The notes below the pieces were generated by a model. That model did no database searches and was not told the DNA's origin. It saw only the letters and a program-made list of their open reading frames with translations. DNA of 64,000 nucleotides from a bacterium (GTDB lineage: Bacteria; Hydrothermota; Tepidihabitantia; SM23-42; JAOAFX01), in the NCBI GenBank assembly GCA_036382775.1, contig DASVHD010000047.1:27673-91672 (forward strand), written 5' to 3'. Positions 50,209 through 59,343 of this stretch are shown here, piece after piece. Within the stretch, counting starts at the first letter, position 1. The number at the start of each line of letters is the position of its first letter. The position numbers were made by a program, and so were the translations under genes.

Positions 50209-51738
50209 ATGGATAAAAACAGTTCCATCGTCGTACTCGTCGTATTGTTTTTCATGATCTTCAGCGTGGTCACCTTGAGGAACCGGGCCCTTATTGACTG
50301 GGATGAAGGCGTGTTTGCCGTACAGGCTCAATGGCTGGCGCACGGTTTTACCGCGGGTAAACCTTTTAATTTCCAAACCCCTCCCCTGTTCCAGGCTATC
50401 ATCGCCATCTTTTTCCTGATCTTTTTCGATCATGGCTGGGTTCTGCCGTTACTGTCGATCTTATCATCAGGCGTGACCATAATCGTTCTTTATCATTTCA
50501 CCCGGCGTTTATTCGACGGCATGACCGGTCTTTTTGCCGTGTTGTTGTTCATAACGACCGAGTATTTCCTTTTTTTCTCCAGATCCGGCCTCAGCGACGC
50601 CTTTTTCCTGCTCGTTTTTCTTACGGGCATGTTCTTTTTTTATCTGGGAATCACTGGTAATGATAACCGTTCGCTATTGATCGCCGGCGCGTGCTCGGTA
50701 CTTGCCCTTTACACTAAATATTCAGGCTTCCTGCTGCCCCTGGTGTTCCTGATCATCGGTCTTAAATACCGAAAGACAGTGTCCTGGCGCTGGTGCCTAT
50801 TCACCGTGATAATACCATTTGTATTATTTTTACCGTATGCCATCGTTTTTTTCAAAGCCGTATCGCTGCCGGGCATCTTTACCCGCCATGTTGCGGTTAC
50901 CGGCATCCATCACCTGCAATTCCTGTATTATATAATGCGCTTTTCCACTGTACCTGCCGTCCTGGTCGTTATCGGTGCGCTGATCTATGCAGCACGACCA
51001 GCGCAGGGTTCTATCCGTCTGGATATCTTAAGAGAAAGCGCGATATGGCTTGGGATCCCGGCATTGATCGTGCTGATATTGGTAGGCTTCTACTATCCAT
51101 ACTTTCGCCTGGCATATCCTTTGGTCCCGATCATCTGCATGGCTGCAGCTTTTGTTCTGAACTCGGCAGGCCGTTTCAAATTCTACGGTCTTGCGCTTTG
51201 CCTGGCGGTCGCGGTCGTATCCGGTTACTCGACCTTGTCGTACAGTTCCGCAGTCCCGCGCCAGATCGCCGCCAAGGTAAATCAAGAAAGCAATCTGCAA
51301 AATGCTCGTTACGTGTACGTTATCACTCCTCCCAATGTCTATTTTTATATCAAGGGAACGATCCTGGTGCCGGAGACCAATCCTTCGACAAAAATATCAG
51401 CTCTTGCTGAGATCTATCGAAAAAACAATATGATAATGCACTACGATGATAACGAGCTTGACAGCGAAAATAAACTTGTCATTCTGTATTCCACCGTCTG
51501 TTCCATGATGAACATGGATGAGATAACTGAGCGTTTTGGCGCACGCCTTGTTGATTCTGTAGAATTCAAGGACGATCCAGTTTACTACCAGGATATCTTT
51601 AATCCTTTAAGAAACGAACGTCAGATTTATGAGTTGTTTGTCGTTGACCTGGAAAAGATAAAGCCCGGGGATCGACAGATGCTTTGGGACTTGGCCTTTA
51701 AGCCTCAGGTTGATGTTGTCAGGCTGGACCGCCCGTAG
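50209..51738 (+). CDS. GT39/ArnT-like membrane glycosyltransferase
   Basis: 509 residues with about ten membrane helices. The first extracytoplasmic loop has DWDEGVFAVQAQWL, the acidic motif of dolichyl/polyprenyl-phosphate sugar-dependent transferases. A ~130-residue soluble C-terminus follows. It probably moves a sugar from a lipid carrier to an envelope acceptor. The acceptor is unknown. Confidence 0.82.
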   Translation: MDKNSSIVVLVVLFFMIFSVVTLRNRALIDWDEGVFAVQAQWLAHGFTAGKPFNFQTPPLFQAIIAIFFLIFFDHGWVLPLLSILSSGVTIIVLYHFTRRLFDGMTGLFAVLLFITTEYFLFFSRSGLSDAFFLLVFLTGMFFFYLGITGNDNRSLLIAGACSVLALYTKYSGFLLPLVFLIIGLKYRKTVSWRWCLFTVIIPFVLFLPYAIVFFKAVSLPGIFTRHVAVTGIHHLQFLYYIMRFSTVPAVLVVIGALIYAARPAQGSIRLDILRESAIWLGIPALIVLILVGFYYPYFRLAYPLVPIICMAAAFVLNSAGRFKFYGLALCLAVAVVSGYSTLSYSSAVPRQIAAKVNQESNLQNARYVYVITPPNVYFYIKGTILVPETNPSTKISALAEIYRKNNMIMHYDDNELDSENKLVILYSTVCSMMNMDEITERFGARLVDSVEFKDDPVYYQDIFNPLRNERQIYELFVVDLEKIKPGDRQMLWDLAFKPQVDVVRLDRP

Positions 51739-51739
51739 T

Positions 51740-52357
51740 TCATTGTTCCTCGTCGTCCATTGAATATTCAACGAGCAGGATCTGGTTTTTGCCCGAGGAA
51801 TCAGCATATTTCGCGAACCGGTGCGGGAATTCCTTTTCGATCCAGAAATAGAATTTCATTTTTACGAAGATCACGCGCGGCATCATCATGACTTTCCAGC
51901 AGGAAAGTTCACCCACGGGCGTGTCGATAACCTCGGCGCCAATGACCGACAGGTCCGCGTTGATGACCATGAATTCGGGCACGTTGAGCCGAATCCGGTG
52001 CTTAAAATCTTTTGTGTAATTGAATCCCCTAAGCACAAAATCCAGAGTGTGGCGGTCAAAAATGGGGCCTTTTTCTTCATAGCTCGTCTTTCTGCCCTTG
52101 AAATTCACCATGAATTTGTTGCGTCGTTCAATACTTAACTCCCATTTACCCTTTACAAGTTTGTAAACATAAAGCGTCCGGAAATCAACCGTATCGATTA
52201 TGACATCGATGAGACGATCGGAGACATAGCGCACGCGGTACCCGACGCTGTCCTTGTTAAGCGTCACCGTCAGTGTGCCCAGCTTGCCCTTGTCATTTGT
52301 CTGGTAGATAAAGGATTCGTGGGATGGTATCATCAAGCTGATGAGAAAAAAAAGCAT
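51740..52357 (-). CDS. DUF3108-like exported protein
   Basis: 205 residues. A short hydrophobic N-terminus and beta-rich body with FDRHTLDFVLRGF and a conserved VINADLSVIGAEVIDTP region, like periplasmic DUF3108 proteins. It starts 3 nt after the HAD gene. It is the last gene of the glmS unit and converges on the GT39 gene (1-nt gap). Confidence 0.7.
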   Translation of the reverse strand: MLFFLISLMIPSHESFIYQTNDKGKLGTLTVTLNKDSVGYRVRYVSDRLIDVIIDTVDFRTLYVYKLVKGKWELSIERRNKFMVNFKGRKTSYEEKGPIFDRHTLDFVLRGFNYTKDFKHRIRLNVPEFMVINADLSVIGAEVIDTPVGELSCWKVMMMPRVIFVKMKFYFWIEKEFPHRFAKYADSSGKNQILLVEYSMDDEEQ

Positions 52358-52360
52358 GAT

Positions 52361-53050
52361 CTATCGCTTATTTCGCAACAGCTTTTCGACGATACCGACC
52401 AGGTCCATTATGTCGTCGATCTCGAAGTCAGCGCCGGAATGGATCGTACCAAAGGTATCTCCATACCGAGCAAACACTGTTCTCATGCCGATGAGCTTGG
52501 CGCCCGTAATGTCTCGTTCCGCCCAGTCGCCGACCATGATAACTTCATGCGGCTTAACCTTAAGGCGTTTAAGCGCAGCTTTAAATGGCGCGGGGTCCGG
52601 TTTCCTTTTGCGCGTATCCTGGAAAGTGATAACCACGTCGAACATGTATTGCAGGTTCAACTGCGAGAGCCTGAGCCAAGCCTGCAGCCGCGGCGCATCG
52701 GTGACCACCGCCAGCTTCAATCCCATTTTCATCAGTTTCATTAGCGTGAGCTGGACGTGCGGGTACAGGACCAGGGCCGCTTCGCGGGCCCGACGGTATC
52801 CGATAATCCCGGCCGAATGGATGCGGTAATCGATCGTCCCCAATTCCTTGGTTAGGAACCTGTCAAGCACTCGTTGATCCTCGATCCCCTCTGCGCCGTA
52901 GATCGCATATATTTTTTCGCGCGCCTTGCGCTTGGAGATCTTCAAACCAGCGTCGATCATGGCATGGATCGCGGCATTTATGGAAGCGTCCTTCATAGCC
53001 ATAAAGTCGACCAGCGTATTGTCAAGGTCGAAAATAATGGCTTTGATCAT
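52361..53050 (-). CDS. HAD-superfamily hydrolase
   Basis: 229 residues. Motif I is FDLDNTLVD (7-15), motif II is VVTDAP and motif III/IV is RKRKPDP...MVGDWAERDI. A helical cap follows motif I. The type is phosphoglycolate-phosphatase/YjjG-like. The substrate is not readable. It is between galT and the DUF3108 gene. Confidence 0.88.
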   Translation of the reverse strand: MIKAIIFDLDNTLVDFMAMKDASINAAIHAMIDAGLKISKRKAREKIYAIYGAEGIEDQRVLDRFLTKELGTIDYRIHSAGIIGYRRAREAALVLYPHVQLTLMKLMKMGLKLAVVTDAPRLQAWLRLSQLNLQYMFDVVITFQDTRKRKPDPAPFKAALKRLKVKPHEVIMVGDWAERDITGAKLIGMRTVFARYGDTFGTIHSGADFEIDDIMDLVGIVEKLLRNKR

Positions 53051-53117
53051 TGGAAAATATGATTACAGCGATAAGAAAAATGGATGACGGCGATAAAGAA
53101 CATAATCAAAGAAGGCG

Positions 53118-54131
53118 TTATAGGTTCGCGCGCAGCAGGGCGGCGGCTCGTTCCGGTGATAGTCGGTTGATGTAAAAACCGGTGCCGAGTTCAAATCCGG
53201 TCGTCCGGTAGATCCTTGGGATGATCTCGATGTGCCAGTGGAAGTCCTGCTCGATCGTGGTCCAGTAGTCGGAACGCGGCAGGAGATTGGGACTGTCATT
53301 AAGGATCAGATTATAGGGCGGAATGCCGATCGTCCGGTCGAGCGAATTGAAGGTTTTTTTCAAAACGTAAGCCAGGTCATTGCATTCCTCGTCGGTTATG
53401 CGCTTGTACGAGAACGAATGGTTTTTCGGCAGGATCAGCATTTCGAAAGGGAACCGCGAGGCGTAAGGCGTGAAAACCACGAAACGGTCAGACTGGAATA
53501 CTAATCGATCGCCAAATTCGATCTCTTGCTGTATGATATCGCACAGCAGGCATCTTTCTTTGTAGCTGTAATATTCAAAGGTCCCCTTCAATTTCAATTT
53601 TATACGTACTGGTGTTGCCGGCAGGGCGATCAGATCGGAATGCGTATGCGCGATGGTCGATGAACCGGCCAGGTGTCCGTGATTTTTGAAGATCAGGATG
53701 TAGCGCATGCGCTTGTCATTATGCAGGTCGGTGATGCGCGTGCGGTAGGTCTGCAGAACCAGCCGGATATCTTCAGGAGGAAGCTCAAAAATATTTTCCA
53801 AATGTCGAGGAGTTTCGATAATTACCTCGTTCGCACCGATGCCAGTGACCATGTCATACACACCCATGCCGAATTTTTTCAGTTCGCCTTCAATCCTTAA
53901 GATTGGATTGATGTTTGGTACGACCCTGACTTTCCAGCCGGGACCATTGGGCTTCGATGTGCTGTCGCGAACAGCGTAGATCTCCGGCGGCGTTTGGGAT
54001 TCGTTGCCCTCATCGAACGGGCAGGACTGCACAATTTCTGGTTTTTCATGCGGGATCTCGGGGATGTCCGTATTATCGGGATCGATTATCACCCAGGTAT
54101 CGGTCACGATATCGCGGCGGACTTCGGACAT
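53118..54131 (-). CDS. galT: Galactose-1-phosphate uridylyltransferase-family protein
   Basis: 337 residues. The HIT-like catalytic region reads GSSTIAHTHSD, where most GalT enzymes have HPHxQ, so the Gln is Ser here. A FHWHIEIIPR motif and a CPFDEGNE zinc-type Cys are present. A UDP-hexose/hexose-1-P exchange activity is likely, but ADP-glucose phosphorylase-like specificity is possible. It is downstream of glmS by 30 nt. Confidence 0.85.
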   Translation of the reverse strand: MSEVRRDIVTDTWVIIDPDNTDIPEIPHEKPEIVQSCPFDEGNESQTPPEIYAVRDSTSKPNGPGWKVRVVPNINPILRIEGELKKFGMGVYDMVTGIGANEVIIETPRHLENIFELPPEDIRLVLQTYRTRITDLHNDKRMRYILIFKNHGHLAGSSTIAHTHSDLIALPATPVRIKLKLKGTFEYYSYKERCLLCDIIQQEIEFGDRLVFQSDRFVVFTPYASRFPFEMLILPKNHSFSYKRITDEECNDLAYVLKKTFNSLDRTIGIPPYNLILNDSPNLLPRSDYWTTIEQDFHWHIEIIPRIYRTTGFELGTGFYINRLSPERAAALLRANL

Positions 54132-54161
54132 GGCAGTGGTTATATTGAAACGAACCCTGGA

Positions 54162-55988
54162 TTATTCAACTGTGACGCTCTTTGCCAGGTTCCGGGGCCG
54201 GTCCACATCGAGACCTTTCATCGTAGCGATATAGTATGCGAGGAGCTGCAGAGGGACGACGGCGACGATCGGCGACAGATACTCGGTGCCTTCGGGTATG
54301 GTGATGACATACTTGCTCATATTCCTGGTCTTCGTGTCGCCTGCGCTGATAACGCTGATGATCATGCCCTGTCGGGCTGATACTTCTTCGATATTACTGT
54401 ACATCTTTTCGTATACGCTGGACTGGGGATTAATACAGACGACCGGCATTTTTTGGTCGATCAACGCGATCGGTCCATGTTTCATCTCGCCCGCAGCATA
54501 ACCGGTCGCATGAATATACGATATTTCCTTTAATTTTAGCGCACCCTCAAGCGCCGTCGGGTAGTTTATGCCGCGCCCCAGGAACAAAAAATCCCGGGCG
54601 TTGTAGAATTCGCCCGCAATCTTTTCAACGAGGCTGGCATTGTCCAGGATCTCCTTCAGGTAATCGGGTATTCGCTGGATCGACGATAGGTGGTCAGCAA
54701 AGTCCCGGCTGTTAACAAAACCGCGTACATGACCGAGATGAAGGCTGAGCAGGTACAGGTCGAGAAGTTCGGCGGTGTAGGCTTTGGTGGAGGCAACGCC
54801 GATCTCGGTGCCGGCCATGATTGTGATATTGTTATCCGACTCGCGGTAAATACTCGACTGCGCAACGTTGACCAGTGATAGGACTTTCAAAAAGCGCGTC
54901 TTGGCTTCGCGCAGTCCAGCCAGCGTGTCCGCCGTCTCTCCTGACTGACTGATCGCCATGACCATTGTATCGCCGTTAAGGACCGTGTCACGGTACCGGA
55001 ACTCGCTCGAGATATCAACATCGGTCGATATCCGAGCGAACCGCTCGATCAAGTATTTCCCCACAACACCGGCATGCCAGCTGGTGCCGCAAGCCTGGAT
55101 GAAGATCCGGGACAGGTTGCGGATCTCGCGTTCAGTCAGCTTTAGATCCGTGCCCAGATTGATCTTGCCATCACTGATCCGTTCCTGGATTATACCCTGC
55201 ATGATCGCGGGCTGTTCGAATATTTCCTTTAACATGAAATGAGGATAACTCCCTTTATCGATGTCCGTGATCTTGATCGTCACCTTGCGTGGCTTTACAG
55301 CGATCGGTTCCCCCTTGAAATTGGTGACCGTACAGCGACCCGGCGCAATCAAGCTGACCGTATCATTGGGCATGTCGATGACCTCGTCAAAGATCGAAAG
55401 CAAACCCGAGAAGTCGGACGCCAGACCGGCTTCGTCGGCATTGAAACTACAGACCAACGGCGCGTCATGCCGCGCGCCGATGATCTTATCGGGCTCTCCC
55501 GAGTAGATGACCGCAAAGGCGAAATTGCCGATCAACTGCGCCACGGCACTGCGTACCGCTTCGTATAGACCGCGGCCGATATTGTCTTCGATCAAATGGA
55601 CGATAACCTCGGAATCGGTGAAGGAACGGAAGATATGACCTTTTTCTTCCAAACTTTCTTTGAGTGAAATATAATTTTCGACAATGCCGTTCACGACCAG
55701 GGCGATCTGCTCGTTACAGTCAAGGAACGGATGGGTGTTCATTTCATGCGGAATGCCGTGCGTGGCCCACCGTGTGTGACCGATCCCGACCTTGCCCTTC
55801 ACGGGTTCACGTTTAATCAGCGCGTCGAGTTCGCTCAGTTTACCAGGGACCTTGCGGATCGCCAGCTCATCATGCTCGATGACTGCGATACCGCTGGAAT
55901 CGTAGCCCCGGTACTCGAGACGCCACAGGCCGCCCAGCAGCACGCTGGCAACGTCCCGGCTTCCCACATAACCGACAATACCGCACAT
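54162..55988 (-). CDS. glmS: Glucosamine-6-phosphate synthase (isomerizing)
   Basis: 608 residues. The N-terminal nucleophile Cys2 (MCGIVGYVG) starts the glutaminase domain with GHTRWATHG. Two SIS domains follow, with SQSGETADT and ASTKAYTAEL, and the end KSVTVE. It makes GlcN-6-P from Fru-6-P and glutamine for the wall. It is first in the glmS-galT-HAD-DUF3108 unit. Confidence 0.96.
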   Translation of the reverse strand: MCGIVGYVGSRDVASVLLGGLWRLEYRGYDSSGIAVIEHDELAIRKVPGKLSELDALIKREPVKGKVGIGHTRWATHGIPHEMNTHPFLDCNEQIALVVNGIVENYISLKESLEEKGHIFRSFTDSEVIVHLIEDNIGRGLYEAVRSAVAQLIGNFAFAVIYSGEPDKIIGARHDAPLVCSFNADEAGLASDFSGLLSIFDEVIDMPNDTVSLIAPGRCTVTNFKGEPIAVKPRKVTIKITDIDKGSYPHFMLKEIFEQPAIMQGIIQERISDGKINLGTDLKLTEREIRNLSRIFIQACGTSWHAGVVGKYLIERFARISTDVDISSEFRYRDTVLNGDTMVMAISQSGETADTLAGLREAKTRFLKVLSLVNVAQSSIYRESDNNITIMAGTEIGVASTKAYTAELLDLYLLSLHLGHVRGFVNSRDFADHLSSIQRIPDYLKEILDNASLVEKIAGEFYNARDFLFLGRGINYPTALEGALKLKEISYIHATGYAAGEMKHGPIALIDQKMPVVCINPQSSVYEKMYSNIEEVSARQGMIISVISAGDTKTRNMSKYVITIPEGTEYLSPIVAVVPLQLLAYYIATMKGLDVDRPRNLAKSVTVE

Positions 55989-55993
55989 TGGGA

Positions 55994-56021
55994 ATTATAC
56001 CGAATATCGAGGTTGTGTCAA
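55994..56021 (-). promoter_or_regulatory. Leaderless promoter of glmS
   Basis: Minus strand TTGACA (56021-56016), 16 bp, TATAAT (55999-55994). The ATG is the sixth base after the -10. Both boxes are perfect, and no glmS ribozyme precedes the gene. Confidence 0.9.
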
Positions 56022-56043
56022 CATTGGGATCCAGACCGGGAAT

Positions 56044-59000
56044 TCAAGCCTTGATGGTTTTCTCGTAATCCTCGAATTCGCGGATCATCCGTCTTTTTTT
56101 GAACGCTGCCCTGCGCTCATCCGGCAAATGTTCCAGGATGTCGTTCAGGACCTGCCTGGCCTCCTGATGATTTTTCATGGTTGCCGAGGGATCACCGCGG
56201 TAGTAAGCGACCTCGCTTGCATAAAAACGCATGAGAAATAACGTTTCCTGGTCGACGTCGAATGTCCTGCGCACGCTTTCGGCTGTTTCTAGCAGTTTTG
56301 TGGCTTCCTGGATATGCGAGACCATCAGTTTATGGTCTTTGAGCGCCATCATGACCTTGGTCTTCACCTGCTGCAGGATGGAACTCAGGGCGATCGTATT
56401 CTCACCGGTTTCCCGGCTGGCTTCACGAATGCCGGCGCACATATTGAATGCCGCATCATAGTCTCCCTCGACGCGGTGCACTTCAGCCAGACTGAGGAGG
56501 ACGTTCAGTTCCATGATCCGGCTGTTGAGGGCTTTGAAGATGCCCGCCGCCACGGTCAAATATTCACGGGCATTTTTATTGTCGCCCCGTTCCAGGGCAA
56601 GGGTACCCAGGCCGTAGTTCCCGTAACCGTTGCCAAGTTTATTATTGATCCGAGCATTGATCGCCAGGTATTCGCGATAATGTTTTTCCGCCTCATCAAA
56701 ATCGCCTAGCTCATAATAGGTATCTCCGATGTTATAGGTCGATATGGCCTGTGCCAGTAGATTGCCGGTCTTCCGGTCAATGTCATTTGAGCGCTGAAGG
56801 TATTCCAGAGATTTCAGATAGTCGCCGCGACTGCTATAGTGGCCGCAAATGTTATTGTAGATAACCCCCTGGCCGGTCATGTCATCGAGCAGCTCATAAA
56901 GCTTGAGCGCCCGGTTGTACGATGCGAACGATCTTGCGGTCGTACCCAGGTGCGAATATATGGACCCCAGGATATTGTAGATCCGCGCCAGCAAACTGCG
57001 GTATTCGACGGTCGTGGCATCGGTCACGCTTGTGGCCGCTTTTTCCAGGATCTGGCGGGATTCTTCATAATCGCCGCGCAGGTAGTGGACCCAGGCGATG
57101 CCGATCCGGATCTCGAGTTTTTCGGTCTCCGGACGACCGATAAGTTCCTGGTTCGCCATTTCATAATGACCAAGCGCCGACGGATAGTCGCTGATGCGCT
57201 GGTATGTATCCGCAATGCTGCAGTACAGCGCAGCACGGCGTGCCGGGTCCGACGTCAGTTCAAGCGCCTTGGCGTACATGGCAAAGGCATCGTCGTTCTG
57301 CCCGGTCAGCGCGTAGATGTCGCCGAGCTTGGATATGACGCTGGCCCGCAGGTCGGCGGTTTCGGATCGCTCGCCGATCACCTTCATGACCGACAGGTAA
57401 TAGGCGGTAGCTTCAAGGCTGGCATACCTTTTCCTGGCCAGGTCGCCCGCCTTGATCCCGTAATCAATGGTCTTGTCGGTTCGATCTGTTTTGCTGTAAT
57501 GTTCAAAGAGCAGTTCATAGAATTCGGGCAACCGGTCGGCATAGATTTGTTCTATCGCGGTGCTGACTTTCAAGTGGAGTTCCTTCAACCGGCGGGCGGA
57601 CAGGGTTGAATATATGACCTCCCTCACGAGCGCGTGGCTGAAGGAAAATTCATCATTATTCACGGTATATATGTATCCGCTTTCACGGATCCCGTTGATC
57701 AGTTCTTCAGCGTTCTCCCAAAAGGCCGTAATGCGCTTGAGAATGCCCAGTGAGAACGTGCGGCCTATGACCGCCATCTCGCTCAGGATACCCTGGGCAT
57801 CGCGGTTCATGGTGTCGAACCGTGCGCGGATTATGCCCTCGATCGAATATGGAATCTCCATCTGCATGGCGGTCTCCGTACCCAGCCATTCCTCGCCCTT
57901 GCGGAAGATGATGCCGCGGGAGATCAACAGCTTTAACAGCTCTTCCAGGTAGAACGGATTGCCTTCTGATTTCGTCACCACTTCGCTGATCAACCGCTCG
58001 GAGACCCGCGGGACTTGCAGCAGGTTTTTTGATATTTCCTTGGTTTCTTTAAGGTCCAACCTGGTCAGCGAGATCATGACGACGGGTATCGTTTTTTTTA
58101 TCTCTTCAAGGGTCCGGGCGAAAAGCTCTTCCTTTTCCTGACGCGAGATCATGATCATTAACGCCGGCATGTCAGGCATTGTTTCGATCATGAATTTGAG
58201 CATATCCAGGGTTGATGAATCTGCCAGGTATAGATCGTCTATGCAGTAGACCGTCGGGTTTGAAAGCGCGTAATTCCCCAGCAACATGGCGATCGCAATA
58301 TGCGTCTGCAGCCTGATCTCCTTAGGGTCAAGATGCTTGATCCTGGTTTCGTGGTGCGGTTCCAATTTGATCGCAAAGAGATTGGCGATATAGGGAAAGA
58401 CTTCCTCCGATCGGTCTCCGGTCAGCTGCTCGATCGTCCGCAGCAGCTTGGCGATCAGCGATTTTTCAGTATCATCGGGCGTGATCGCGCAAAGGTCCTT
58501 GATGATCTCGATGAACGGGAAGTAGAGCATCTCCCGGTATGGCGAACACCGGCCGACGCACCAGTTTATGCTCTGGGCTTTTTCCAGCGAGAATCCCAGC
58601 GAATAAGTGAACAGTTCTTCGATCAGTCGCGATTTTCCGACTCCCGCTTCACCGAGGATGCAGACCGTGCTGCCTTGGCGATCGAATAGAGCATTGATCA
58701 GACCGCTTAGAATCCGCAGCTGTGCTGCCCTGCCGACCATCGGCGACTGCAGCCCTTCGATACCGCGGCGCTTGATGAATCCGGTCTTCATGGCGTCCAC
58801 GGTGAATACCGACACGGCCTTGCGCGATCCCTGCGGCAAGAATTCCAGGGGTTTGCCGAATTCGAAGACCGGTCGGGTGAGCTGGTAAACCTCACTGCTT
58901 ACCCTGATCTCGCCGGGGACCGCTGATTCCATGATTCGGGCCGCGATATTGACGGCGTCGCCGATCACGGTATATTCGCTCTTGATATCGGAACCGACTG

Positions 59001-59343
59001 AACTCGCGAAGATGCGGCCCATATTGACGCCGATCTTGACCTGACACGGCATTGACGCCCGGGTCGCTGCGTCGCATGTCTTTTTGCGCATCAACAACGC
59101 AGCGCGGACAGCGCGCTCGGGATCATCTTCGTGCGCAGTGGGAACGCCGAAGGTCGCCATCAGCACTTTGCCTTCATGCTTGTCGACATGCCCCTCGTAA
59201 AGTTTAACCGCATCGTCCATGACCAGGTTGATTGATTTTATGATGTCGGCGTAATCTTCCGCGTCGGCAACCTGCTCGAGGCCGGTTATTTGAGCGAAAA
59301 GAACACAGCAGGGCTTTACCTGGGCTTCTTTGATCGTTCCCAT
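56044..59343 (-). CDS. C2-like cyclase domain-AAA-TPR protein (subunit B)
   Basis: 1099 residues. Class III cyclase domain at 1-180. The two metal-binding Asp are replaced (Gln18 in LFAQITG, Lys59 in HEGK). Adenine and transition-state residues are kept (Lys55, Asp129, Asn132, Arg136 in GDAVNIAAR). The ATPase domain has Walker A GEAGVGKS (231-238), and TPR repeats fill ~650-1050. It cannot bind the metals alone but could complete an active site with the overlapping partner gene (28-nt overlap), like mammalian C2. Confidence 0.9.
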   Translation of the reverse strand: MGTIKEAQVKPCCVLFAQITGLEQVADAEDYADIIKSINLVMDDAVKLYEGHVDKHEGKVLMATFGVPTAHEDDPERAVRAALLMRKKTCDAATRASMPCQVKIGVNMGRIFASSVGSDIKSEYTVIGDAVNIAARIMESAVPGEIRVSSEVYQLTRPVFEFGKPLEFLPQGSRKAVSVFTVDAMKTGFIKRRGIEGLQSPMVGRAAQLRILSGLINALFDRQGSTVCILGEAGVGKSRLIEELFTYSLGFSLEKAQSINWCVGRCSPYREMLYFPFIEIIKDLCAITPDDTEKSLIAKLLRTIEQLTGDRSEEVFPYIANLFAIKLEPHHETRIKHLDPKEIRLQTHIAIAMLLGNYALSNPTVYCIDDLYLADSSTLDMLKFMIETMPDMPALMIMISRQEKEELFARTLEEIKKTIPVVMISLTRLDLKETKEISKNLLQVPRVSERLISEVVTKSEGNPFYLEELLKLLISRGIIFRKGEEWLGTETAMQMEIPYSIEGIIRARFDTMNRDAQGILSEMAVIGRTFSLGILKRITAFWENAEELINGIRESGYIYTVNNDEFSFSHALVREVIYSTLSARRLKELHLKVSTAIEQIYADRLPEFYELLFEHYSKTDRTDKTIDYGIKAGDLARKRYASLEATAYYLSVMKVIGERSETADLRASVISKLGDIYALTGQNDDAFAMYAKALELTSDPARRAALYCSIADTYQRISDYPSALGHYEMANQELIGRPETEKLEIRIGIAWVHYLRGDYEESRQILEKAATSVTDATTVEYRSLLARIYNILGSIYSHLGTTARSFASYNRALKLYELLDDMTGQGVIYNNICGHYSSRGDYLKSLEYLQRSNDIDRKTGNLLAQAISTYNIGDTYYELGDFDEAEKHYREYLAINARINNKLGNGYGNYGLGTLALERGDNKNAREYLTVAAGIFKALNSRIMELNVLLSLAEVHRVEGDYDAAFNMCAGIREASRETGENTIALSSILQQVKTKVMMALKDHKLMVSHIQEATKLLETAESVRRTFDVDQETLFLMRFYASEVAYYRGDPSATMKNHQEARQVLNDILEHLPDERRAAFKKRRMIREFEDYEKTIKA

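Noticed and set aside
55989..56043. glmS ribozyme upstream of glmS
   Set aside because: The promoter -10 lies only 5 nt from the start codon, so there is no leader to hold a ribozyme.
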